Origin: Sphagnum compactum
Taxonomy: Eukaryota; Bryophyta; Sphagnopsida; Sphagnales
Assembly (NCBI GenBank): GCA_965153455.1
Contig: OZ234500.1
Coordinates: 13,596,557 to 13,660,556 of the forward strand
Direction of reading: 5' to 3'
DNA: 64,000 bases
Made by a program: the position numbers and the translations under genes. Numbering within the stretch: the stretch's first letter is position 1; every line of letters starts with the position of its first letter. The notes under the pieces were generated by a model. That model did no database searches. It saw only the letters and a program-made list of their open reading frames with translations, and was not told where the DNA came from. This document shows, one piece after another, positions 23,285 through 34,092 of the stretch.

Positions 23285-26200
23285 CTAAGGTAAGTGCTGT
23301 TCTGCGTTGACGGATGAGTGCACAAAATTGCCCTCTAGAGCAACATTCACTGCAGATATGTCACAAAAACTGTCAGATGGGTCCTCCGGTAAGTGTAGAA
23401 GTTCAATGTATTCCAGTGCTCTGCTCATCTTGGGGCGTTTCTCAGGGTTAAAGGCTATGCACTTCAATGCCACATCCAGAAGCACCAACTTATCTTCTTC
23501 AGCCACCATTGAGCTCTGGCCCATATCCTTGTCAATTACCTCCTCTCTTGGCAGAGAATTGACCTACAATCACAAATTTCAACAGTGGCTGTGTCAAACA
23601 CACTTGTTCCAAACTTTGCCAGTATGCTTTAAGGGACTGATTCAAGCTATATTCAGCCTCCAGAACCTGATCACATATGAAATTTTGGTACAGCCCTCTA
23701 AGGGTTTCTTTCCATTAGGCTGCTGTGATCACAGCAGCCTAGTGGAAAGCCACTGCCATAAGGCCTTGTTTCTTGTTGTAGGGACAGTCACTTTCCATTG
23801 GAGAGCTGTAAGTGTGTTGAAAATATGTAATTAATCATGTTAAGAACTCTGGGAACACATTCTCGTGAAAAAAGGACAGATGTCATTGGATGGTGAGTCA
23901 CAGTTTGACTCACAGCTGTCACAACTGCTGCAATTGGTCAATGCTCGACCAGTAGAGCTGTGAGATGACTGTAAGCACAGCTAGTTGAAAAAACATAATG
24001 AAAAGCTGCTGTGATCACAGCAGCCTAATATAAAGATGTCCTAAGTCGGCTATACCTCTGGGTCGTTTCTAGCACATCTAGCACACTTATACTGTAAACC
24101 AGACTTGGAAGTCAAGTAATATCTTCCATGCATCAATCTGATGAAGAGGGGGGACCTGGGGTGCTGTAAAACAAAAGGAGTCATATGAAAACATACCCAC
24201 TGTGGAAGATCAATCTCATCAGAGGAATTTGTCGGTTTACGTCCAGTTAAAATCTCCAAAATAAGTATACCAAAAGCATACACATCCACCTTCTGTGTCA
24301 TGCGACGTGATTGTGCACACTCTGGTGCATGATATCCTGCTATCCGGTTACCTGTGGCAGATGTATTGTTCGTTAATGGTGCCAGTCCAAAGTCAGCAAT
24401 ATGGGGTTCACCGTTGCAGTCAAGGAGTACATTTGAAGCCTTGAGATTGCCATGTGGCAGCTTGATGGTTTCATGCAGAAAAGCTAAACCCCTTGCAACC
24501 CCTCGAGCAATTTTCAGACGGCCTGTCCAGTCCAATGGCTCCAACGAAGGATGCTTCACTGCAGCAAAGAGCAATGGCTACATATCAATCCCATCTCTGC
24601 TCTCCTCAACTTCCTTTTCTGCTTAAACCCTTCCCACTAATACACCACCCAACATGTGACCCAAAAGTACACCCTAAGTCCACAAAAAAAACTAAGGCCA
24701 ATCGAGCACAAGTACCAACTGCAAAAGAAGTTTCTATCCCTTTCTCATGATCCTTGGCAAGGAAGAGCAGCAAAAGAATGAGAGAAAACAAAACCTCACA
24801 GCAAACAGCACCACACCACTATCACAAGCATGCTGAAAGTATTGATCATGAGCTGGTGTTTTAAGATTGGGTAACAAGGGCAATGCAAACCGACAGTGAA
24901 GAATGGAGAAAAGGTTGCCATTGGGATAGTAATCAAACACCAAAAGTTTCTCCTCTGGTGTGTGGTAGTAAGCACGAAGAGGTGCTACATTGGGATGCAC
25001 TAACTTCCTAATAACTTCCAGCTGATGCTCAAAATTCTTCCTGCTCATATTCTTCATGTTCCTCAGCCTTTTCACTGCTACAGAATGGCCCCCCTCAAGT
25101 GTTGCCTTATAAGCAGTGCCTATGCTACCCTTTCCAAGCATTTGAGCTGATGCACGTAGCAGATCTTCCAGGCCAAATGCTTTGTCGTCGCCTTCAAAAA
25201 GGACAAGATTGCATGCCCTGGTGGAGCCCTCCTCTCCTTCTGGTGCCACCTGAGCAGAGAACTGGCCTGGAAGCTGTCCTGAAAACTGGGTCGAGAATGA
25301 GCCTGAGAAATGACCTGAGCATGAACCAGATGAAAGCTTTCTTTTTCTTTTGGGCTTTTCTTCACCTGAAGTCCCATACTTGCTCTTCCAGTAGATGACA
25401 AAAGCCATAAAAGTTACAACAATCAGCACTACTATAGAACACACCACTATTGCAGCAATCTTGTCAGTACTCAGTCCACCCTTCTTGGAATTTGCAATAG
25501 GAGGTAAGGCAGACGATGTCTCATTGGTGCCACTGCTTGGAGATTTTGCACCACTAGGGAAGGCTGTCCTGGCTGGTGCACTGGCATTCTGTGAAGAACA
25601 AGAAGTGCTCAAAGGTTTTCCACAAAGGTACAAATTCCCTTCAAAGCTTGTCCTCATATACTTTGCAGCCACATTGGGAGGGATTGGGCCACTCAAGTTG
25701 TTGTTAGAAACATTGAAGTTCGTAGCCATGACATTATCAGGAATATCCCCTGAAAGTTGGTTGTCCTGCAGTATCAAATCCCGAACTGGCATTGCACAAA
25801 CAGCTGTAGGAATAGGTCCAGTCAGGTTGTTGTTAGCCAGGTTCAACACATTGAGGCGGTGAAAAGTGGAGAAGACAGCAGGTATTTCACCTGAGAACTG
25901 ATTTTCATTCAAATACAATATCTTCAGATTTCCAACAAGTGCCAAATCAACTGGAATTGTGCCAGTTAGCATGTTTCCCTTCAAGCTCAGCACCTACAGT
26001 CAGTCACCCAATGACATGAGGCTGAGCACATGCAAGCAAGAATACAAGCCCTTGAGTTGATGATTTAGTACGCACATTTCAGACAACCTTAAACCCTACC
26101 TCTAGAAAGAATCAAGGAGACATTGGAGTTTGCACATCTTAATCCCTTTGGTGTTCAAAAGCATGCTATGTTCTACTTGATGATGCTTGTAAGGAAAGTA

Positions 26201-26644
26201 GTTTGAAAGCCTTTCAGCACATTGTGTCATGGTAAGTGCATTTCTAACCTGGAGACCTTCAAGCCGGCTGAGAGTATTGGATGGGAATGTCCCATTGAGT
26301 TTCAGATTCTCCACCACCAGTTTCCAAACTCTTCCTCGCCGGCAAATAACACCAAACCATGAGCAATGATCTGAGGCATTCACCCAAGGCTTCTGAAGAG
26401 ACATACTCAACTTCAAAACACCAGATGGGTCTGATTCCCTCATGAAATTTATCAGTGCTTGTGCATCACTTTGGACAGAAGAAGTGCCCAAGGAGCCAGT
26501 AATTTGACGCACCAAGCTGTGCTCCTTTGCTGCAGAAGTGGGGCACAGCATTGTAGTATAAAGGGCAACGTGCATGAACAAATATAGACACATGAGTCGG
26601 CAAGCAGTAGCAGCAGCTAGACTGAGAATTTGTTTTGATGCCAT
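23285..26644 (-). CDS. LRR receptor-like kinase, probable pseudokinase (subfamily III type)
   Basis: Four exons join in frame: 26644-26249, 25993-24895, 24558-24197, 23563-23285, giving about 711 residues. Order: hydrophobic signal segment (about 1-40); LRR N-terminal cap with PWVNASDHCSWFGVIC; about five leucine-rich repeats (LSLKGNMLTGTIP, LYLNENQFSGEIP, LNLANNNLTGPIP and others); a Ser/Pro-rich linker; a transmembrane helix (IAAIVVCSIVVLIVVTFMAF); then the kinase domain. The glycine loop is LGKGSIGTAYKA, the lysine VAVKRL and the DFG motif are present, and APEC marks the activation-segment end. The catalytic HRD loop reads HGNLKASN, so the catalytic aspartate is lost, as in many plant LRR-III inactive receptor kinases. 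It likely signals as a plasma-membrane co-receptor or scaffold; the ligand is unknown. A MITE lies in intron 3. The exon 2-3 junction is the least certain. Confidence 0.92.
23702..24041. mobile_element. Tourist-like MITE in intron 3 of the LRR kinase gene
   Basis: About 340 bp with imperfect terminal inverted repeats. The left end GGGTTTCTTTCCATTAGGC matches the reverse complement of the right end (GGACATCTTTATATTAGGC). Both are followed internally by the same perfect 20-bp palindrome GCTGCTGTGATCACAGCAGC (23719-23738 and 24005-24024). TAA flanks both sides (23699-23701 and 24042-24044), the 3-bp target duplication typical of PIF/Harbinger-derived Tourist MITEs. There is no coding capacity. 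It lies wholly in the intron and leaves the splice signals untouched. Confidence 0.75.
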
Positions 26645-28500
26645 CTTGAAGCCAGATCAACTGTGCAGACATACATAGAAAACAACCTGGAGTTAGATGA
26701 CAAGAGTAGAAGAAAGTCAGACCAGCTCCCATTACCGACTGGACGCATGGATAGAAGACTTGAGCAACTACATTATAAGTGATGTCCAAAGAGGTTGTAC
26801 TGCGAATACTAGTGCACAACAAAGATTGAACTGCACAGACATTGATGTTCCCTTGCAGGAGCTGCATCAAAATCCCAACTGTTCTCTGCATATAAGGCTA
26901 GCATACCTGAAAACATCACACCATGCTAGCTACCTTGGAAGAAAGAGAAGCTTACCATGGACACAGCAGACACCCAGATGGATGGTAGCAGCTGCTGAAC
27001 TTCAACACTCCCACTAGCTAGTTACATGATTGATCTACAGCCTGCCACTGGAGCTGCTGATTCCACGCAAATGACGTCTCTTCGCGCCACACAGTAGTCA
27101 ACCGATAACCACCTATTCCACTCTCTGAAAAACAAAAAAAGCCACTCCTATGATCCTCACCACCCGTGAACACTCATACATACTAATAATCGGCAAAGAT
27201 GGACAAGGCTTTTAGCAACATTTCCACCATTTTCTAAGGCTCTCGGGGTCAATAACCTAAACCTAGTTACAACACTAATAACAACATGACTTCGATCATA
27301 TAGAAGTCTCTCCAGCCACTGCGAGTTTCCAGCCTCACAACTGCAACAAAATGCCCTGAACACTGAGTGACTAGCACTTTCCTTCCACGTCGAGCTCAAA
27401 CTAGTTGCAGGAGCTACGGCATACCTCTTCCCCCCCCCCCCAAAGAAAAAGCAGGTACGTACCTATCTATGCCAGTAGTCAAATCGTCAGCTTCCAACAA
27501 CGTACCAACAGATGCTCCACCTGCAAAACCGTGTAATATTTAGTAATAATGTATGTTTGCAACTCAAGTTTCCGGAAACAACTACTCCTCCCGGACGTCA
27601 CGGACTTCTTCTCCTAATCGGCAGCAGCGACAACAAAAACAACAACCCATCAAACTTCTCGCATTCCTTCTCACACTGCTGCTGCTCCTCATAACCAAAC
27701 CACTCGACAACAACTCTTTCTGTAGAAAAAATACCACCCCGATGTCTAGTTCAGAAAACCGGCATGGAAAGAAATGCCAGAAGAATGCAGTACTAGTAAC
27801 AAACAGATTTTCTTGGTCACTCCAAAAACAAAACATGAAAAGCTACATGAAAAAGATTTCCATTCAAGTCTTCACTACTACCGCGCTTCCGGCGCAGTCT
27901 GGAACGAGACTCTCCCACGAAGTTCGGGAAGAAAAACCCGAAAAAAACAAAAGAAGTCACTGCAAAAACCCCAGAAGCTCTAGAGAGAGAGGTGGATGAC
28001 GATGATCAATGAAACAAGCTGCCCAACTAACTACTCTTGTGAAGTGTCGTTACTCATCATCAGTAAAAAGCACTAGTTCCCAATTGCAGCAGCAGCAGAA
28101 AGTTAGCAGCTGCAGCTAGGCCACCACGCTCACTGACTCCCATGCTCTTAATGCTTGCACATGGTCCGGAGCTTGAATGTGCGTGGGGCCAGTGGCAACA
28201 GATGTGGGAGAAAGCGTTGGAGAAGCAGAGAGAGTCTTTGTTTATGAGCCAGTCTGCCTCTATGACAAGTCTGCATTCAATTCACGAGTGCGCCTCCTTA
28301 TTGCTCCCACTACACTACACACACCAAAAGTATCACATCTCGTATTATGTAGACTACTAGTGTGGCTTGTGCCATTGGCCCAAATGTGAACCCCTTTCAA
28401 ACTTGAGAAAACTCAACATGTGAAAAATTGTTTTGTAGGGCTTCAAGATTTAGTTTTAAATTGAACCCTAAACCCTAGACCCTATATCCAAGTTTGGAAG
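26645..28500. other. Upstream region of the LRR kinase gene, no gene seen
   Basis: Probably contains the promoter and perhaps 5' UTR introns of the minus-strand kinase gene. It has poly-C (27425-27436) and CAG/CTG-rich patches. A telo-box-like AACCCTAAACCCTA lies at 28464-28477. Short open frames show no family features. Confidence 0.45.
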
Positions 28501-29090
28501 AGTGATCACATTCTCAACTGATTTTTCCTTCCAAACCTGGTTTTTTAAATTTTATTTGAATTTGTAGTGACACAAATCACTTAAAATTTGATATCTCTCA
28601 CATCTTAAGTCCAAAACTTACACAAAATACATTTCATTAAATCTTGCTCATCCAGATTTTTCCTAACAATATCAAAGGCACATCTCAATTCCTCATACAT
28701 GAATTAAATGGTAGACCTTCAAGTGTGACCTCGTTCTCAACTGATTTTTCCTTCTAAAACTTGGTTTCTCGTGATTTATTTGAATTTTCAATGAAAAAAA
28801 TTATTCAAAATTCAATATCTCCCCCATCCTAAGTCCAAATCTTATAAAATATATATTCCATTAAATCTTGCTCCTCAAGATCTTTCCAACAACACCAAAG
28901 GCACATCTGAATTTTTTTGAAAATTTTAGTTATGATTTAATTTAATTCTCAATGAAAAAAATCATTCAATATTCAAAAACTTTGACACCACCAGTCCAAA
29001 CATCATGAAACCAAGCAATGCACCCCTCCTTGTTGAAAGCTTTCCAAAAGATACCAAGAATGTGATGTGAAGTGCTTGGGTTTGGTGGAT
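28501..29090. repeat. Degenerate ~223-bp tandem repeat, two to three units
   Basis: The string TTCTCAACTGATTTTTCCTT occurs at 28511 and 28734. The following sequence aligns unit to unit (TTATTTGAATTT, AATATCTC or GATATCTC, CTTAAGTCCAAA or CCTAAGTCCAAA, CATTAAATCTTGCTC, CAAAGGCACATCT). A third, more diverged unit follows from about 28.92 kb. It is AT-rich and non-coding: a short satellite-like array or a remnant of internally repeated transposon sequence. Confidence 0.7.
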
Positions 29091-31365
29091 CTCACAATTA
29101 GAAAACAAAATAAATTATCTTGCTTCATAAATAACATCACAAACTTCCAATATCACGAAATTTCAATAGAATCCATGTGAAAATCATAAATCAATATGTT
29201 CGTGCAGAATGTATGGCCTTCAAAATATAAAATTGCATGAAAATTTATATATGTGTCTTTTCTATTTATGGTGTTTTAATGTAAAATAAGTATGATTTAC
29301 ATTTTATCTAGATTCGTGCAAGTAACGTGGTATAATTTTGCATAAAATTATGCAATTTTTATGTATTAAACATGAGCATTTCCTTATGTCATTCAAAAAT
29401 AATGTTACATATGTTTGATATGTAAGATATTAGATACATACAAATATTGTACATATTAACCATAGCATGGAATTCATGTGATTTTTGTACAAACCTATGA
29501 AAATTAAATCTCATATAAAATTTATAAGAACCTATGAAACCTAATAAATTTGTGATAAGATAGCCTAACATGATTTTGTTTTTGTGATAAAAAAAATTTG
29601 GCTAATTTTTGGATCCCAAAAATTTAGAAAAAAATATGAATTTTTACATTAAAAACCAAAAAAACCCAATTTCTTGGTCAAAAAAATAACAACAACCATT
29701 CTCAAAAAATATATAAATTGGTAGCATAAAAACTTGAATTTTATACAGCATATGTGTTATTTGGGGGGGGAGTGGAGGACAAAAAAATTTCTTTTTTAAC
29801 AAAACAACTTGGGAATTTTTTGGAGTTTTCTTTTATTTGAGTGAATTTTTTTCTAACTTTTAGAAATTTTCTCCAATTTTTCAATATCAAAACCTTTTTC
29901 TAATTTTTTTCATTTTTAAAAAATGACCCTAAATTAATTAGCATATTGTTAGTTATGTATTAATTCTTTCTTGTTGAAATGTTCTTTGCAAGGTTTGTTA
30001 ATGGAACTTATGCTTGTAGTGGCTTGGGGCATTCCTTTAAATTTAGACCTTGCACAACATTGAGTGTGTGCATTGAAGCAAATACACGTGTTTTGGTATG
30101 TACAAAACATGTACCAAATGCTAGTAGATATGTTTTGATCAAGACTTCCATCTTTTGCTTTCCTTTACAATTTACAACAGTTCATGAAATCACAATCCTT
30201 TAAAATCATGAAAACTTTGAATTTCAAAAGTTTTGCCTCAATCTAGAAAAACTATTTTTTTCCCATATTAGTAGTAGTTTTGATCATCATAGAGAATTCT
30301 AGCTTTTGTGGAAATCCTTTCTTAGTAGAATTCCTAATTAGAATGCTAAGATCACAAGAATTTTCAAATGAAAGAGTCTTATTAATTAGGTGCAAACAAG
30401 GCAAGTACGGATGGTGAAGGATTGAACAACATTCATCAATTGTGGAGTAATAATAGTTGGCATCTTCAATGCTAGAGTTGTTAATGTATGCTAGAGCTAT
30501 TAATGCATAGTTGGCAAATGGAGTTGCTAGTTTTGTTAAATTGATAATTTAATATTCACTTGTCAATCCTTATGTTCACCATACCCAAAACATGTTGGTT
30601 CTTATCCTTCTTGTGCTTATTCTTCACATTATTCATTAGTCATAAAAACTATTGTGTTCAAGCTTTTGTTGTCCCATTTCTTATCTTACCTCACTTTTAG
30701 TAGCCCCACATATTTAAGTGTGGAAATTTTTTTTAACCACATGAATTGAAAACCAAATAGGGTTACATCAATTGTGACACATATTCATATTGAATAACCC
30801 ATCTTGACAAAGCTAGGGTTCAGGTTCATGATGCATTTGTGAGGTAAACTTCACATATATTATACATTGCAATGGATGGGACAACAAAGATTTACCTCAC
30901 CCATGTCATGAGCCAAGGTTTACTGCCAAAGGAAAATCCCTATTCTGTTGATGCACCAAAGGACAATACTGAAAGACTGCACAAACTGGATTCAAAAACT
31001 TCTAATGATCAAAGAAAGGAACCAGACCAGACCACATAACATTGATAAGTTGAAAGAAGAAAAATGGGTTCACTCTTTTTCCTCATCAAGGTGGGCAGTT
31101 TTTGCTATCTGAAAAGATAAAAGGTCAAAGATGGCAAATGCTCAATGATTTTGAAGACCAGAATTGAATTCTCAATGAATGAATTATGCGACACCCGCAT
31201 TGTGTTACACTCTGTTGTACTGACTCTGGAGTTTCTGTTAAGTTCTCCTCCTACAACACAAAATGCATTGATTGCCAAGGTCTACAGGAAAGAAGATGTG
31301 ATGCTTCTATGAAGAGCACAACGAGCTTAATTTTGGGCTTTCAAAGGTCAGGATGCTCACCCCAG
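29091..31365. other. AT-rich spacer, no gene seen
   Basis: Very AT-rich, with long A and T runs around 29.58-29.93 kb and a G-run near 29.76 kb. A 52-codon open frame at about 30872-31040 shows short similarity in sequence to the region near 52.17 kb (see findings). Nothing else is recognised. Confidence 0.45.
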
Positions 31366-31470
31366 GGGTGATGGCTCAGTGGCATAGCTAGCCCCTGTCT
31401 GCAGGGAGCTCAATAGAGGTTCTGGTGTTCAGGTGAAAGCCCTGGTGGCCCTTTGCCACTGAGCTTGACT
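31366..31470 (+). mobile_element. Possible tRNA-derived SINE head
   Basis: TGGCTCAGTGG at 31372-31382 matches a Pol III A-box, and GGTTCTGGTGT about 46 bp further on is a weak B-box. The segment does not fold as a complete tRNA. That combination suits the 5' head of a tRNA-derived SINE. I see no clear tail or target duplication, so this is tentative. Confidence 0.3.
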
Positions 31471-32299
31471 TGGGGGTGCTAACAGCTTGTCGGTCGGGTC
31501 TGCTGCTGCTCTTCAAAACCGAAAAAAAAGCTCAGGACGGGGCAACAATAGCTTGTGCTGCTGCGCACACATGCAATTCTACACAGATGACTTGAACATG
31601 AATACTTGTTGCACAACTATGAACAGAGTCTCAATAGACTCAACCATGTTGATGACCTTGGAGCTATGAAGCTGAAGCTACTAGTTTCGACGAGAGGAGG
31701 AATTTATGGCAAGCCGCAGTGTACAGTTTGTGCATCTAATGGATTATTAAGCCGGCAGATCTTGCATCTTGAGAAGAGGTGGTGCAGCTGGTGGTCTTCC
31801 TCTTTCTTGTGCTGCATGCATTAGAACTTGCCTATTCTGTCTTGGTGAGTCTGCATGCAACACTAGGAGTACACTAGATTTCCCTCGTTGCGCCGCCCTA
31901 CCCCCCATGGGTCACAGGCTCTATTGCAGCGGGTGCTTGGGTGGTGTTTTCCCCTTTTTTTTGGAAAGTTGCAGCTCATGGGTGGTGGCGCCCAGGTTTT
32001 GCATTTGTTGTTTTTCGTTGGGTTTGCTCATGTTTCTGCTCTTTCTTCTCCTTTGTACCATCGAGAGTGTACTGGCAAGTTCTCGTGGTTGTTTCGTTTT
32101 GTCTGCAGCCCTTTTTTGTACTTGTCTTTCTCCTGACTTTTTGCCGTCGCGCGTATGCGTGTTTTTCTTTCTTTGTTAAGCATCTTCTTGAGATTTTAGT
32201 GTTGGAGTGTGTTTTTTTTTCTTAGAAAAAATTCCCAGAACTGTTGGGGGGTGGGGAATCTTTATATTATTGAAGACACGAGTCTTGACACGAAAAAAA

Positions 32300-34092
32300 A
32301 TGTCGTCGAAGAATTGGTCCAAGTTGGGTGGCGATTCGGTGGTGGCGGCTCGGCCACCGCTGTTTACGGAAGTGGGGAAGCAGGCGAGGGATCTGGTGTA
32401 CAAGGGGTTCGTGAGGGGTCACATGCTAGTGCTGTCTTGCCTGGGACCTATTCCCGGATCCACTATTACGACCACTGCCACCATTGTGGACGACATCACG
32501 GTGGGCATCATCTCCGCCACCATTCAGGAAGGAAATGCCAAACACGAACTCACCTTCAATACTTTGAGCAATAAGGTACTGTTGCATGTTTGCGCTGCAT
32601 GCTCAATGTCTGTCTTTCTGTGAACTTAAAGCATTGGCTGGCTATTTTTTGTTCTTTTTTCCCTTTGTTTTTTGACAACCATTATTGTCAAGCTGAATGT
32701 ATTTCCATTGCTCTCTTACAAGTTAGAAGATTTCTGGGGTGATACATGGACAGACTAAGAAGAAATTGGAAAGAAAAAGACAACAGGAAAAAATCAAAGT
32801 TGGTGCTTTACATAAGACAAGGGTAGCCCTCTTGGCCATTCCATGATTTTCAGAGCCCTCTTCTGCCTAGGCACCTCCAAACATGGAAGTGCTGAGAGGG
32901 ATATACCCTTCTCCCATACATTAGATGCAAGATTTGAAGGCGGTCTTCGAATTTGTGACCTAATTTCCAGTTGACAACCAAATTCTTTATGAATCACCAA
33001 CATGTTAAATTCAGTATTTCAGTAATTTCCAGTTGCCTGTAGAGTACAGATTACTGCTTCCACAATGGTCACAAATCTTGGCGCACCCGGCTTGACAGCA
33101 GGCATTACTACAGCATTGCCTGGCGGTGCAAATGATGCAAGTGCTCAAGTGAGTTATCTCAAACCTTTGAAAGACTCTGATGCTTGAATCTCCTGAGAAC
33201 TGGTGTTTTTTTTTTCATAGTCTGGATCTGAGAGGAATCTCTCAACAATGTTCAAGGTAGCTGGTTAGCTTCAGGAATTCAGATTGTAAGAAAATGTCTG
33301 AAAGGCAGAGTGTACAAGTTTGGACACAACAGTTTTGGCAATGAATGTGATGGCCAGGTTTGTTATCACCATGACATAGCTGCTCTATCAGCCAAAGTAA
33401 TTGGATTTAAGTCAAGACCTGAGCTTGAATTCACTGCAAACATGGGCATGGATGGAGCTTTCATGGGTGGTGCCATTCGGTACGATACAAAGTCTGCAAA
33501 AATTGGGATGTCAAAAGTTGGTGAGATTTTTTGAACCCAGTAGAAGACTACAACTAGTCAACTGTTTGGTTTTCCCTCTAATCTGCAAAGCCTGCTTCAT
33601 CAGCACAAATCCTGAATTCAAATATTTGACTTGGGAGTAATGTATTTTGTTAGCACAAAACCCTTGAAGTTGCTTCTGAGGATGATTGGATCCTTCTCCT
33701 ATAAATTGTTTTTGTGATGAAGCACAGGTATTGGATACGATGCAAAAGAGTTCACAGGAACTTTTATGGTTGATCTGCTGATTGAGAAAAGCTTCGATGT
33801 CCATGTTGCTCGCTCCCTATCACCCAGATGTCAGGTGGGAGGCCATATTAGGCACCAGACAGAGAAGCGGTTGACATCAGCTAAAGTAGCAGGATCATAC
33901 CAATATGACAGCCAAACAATACTCAAGGGGCGGTTGGATGAGAAGGGCATGGTTGCTGCTCTTCTTCAATACTCACCCAACCCACCATTTGCCACTTTTA
34001 GTCTTCTTGCAGAGGTGAATTGCAGGGACTTAAAGCAGAAGCCCAACATTGGGTTGAGCTTCACAGTGCTTGGTGCAGCTGTAACCCAGTGA
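32300..34092 (+). CDS. Divergent VDAC / mitochondrial outer-membrane porin
   Basis: VDACs are 19-strand beta-barrel channels for metabolites in the mitochondrial outer membrane. Five exons join in phase: 32300-32575, 33050-33148, 33221-33256 (36-nt micro-exon), 33358-33520, 33728-34092; about 312 residues against roughly 276 in typical plant VDACs. The excess includes an N-terminal extension (MSSKNWSKLGGDSVVAARPP) before the hallmark LFTEVGKQARDLVYKGF. Later blocks keep VDAC register: APGLTAGI where the GLK motif region would be, KVCYHHDIAALSAKVIG, LEFTANMGMDGAFMGGAIRYDT, KEFTGTFMVDLL, TILKGRLDEKGMVAALLQYSP, and the C-terminal LLAEVNCRDLKQKPNIGLSF. Overall it is strongly diverged, more than expected for a housekeeping porin, but has no stops in the chosen frame. 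It may be a VDAC-like paralogue. Micro-exon usage is the weakest part of the model. Confidence 0.82.
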
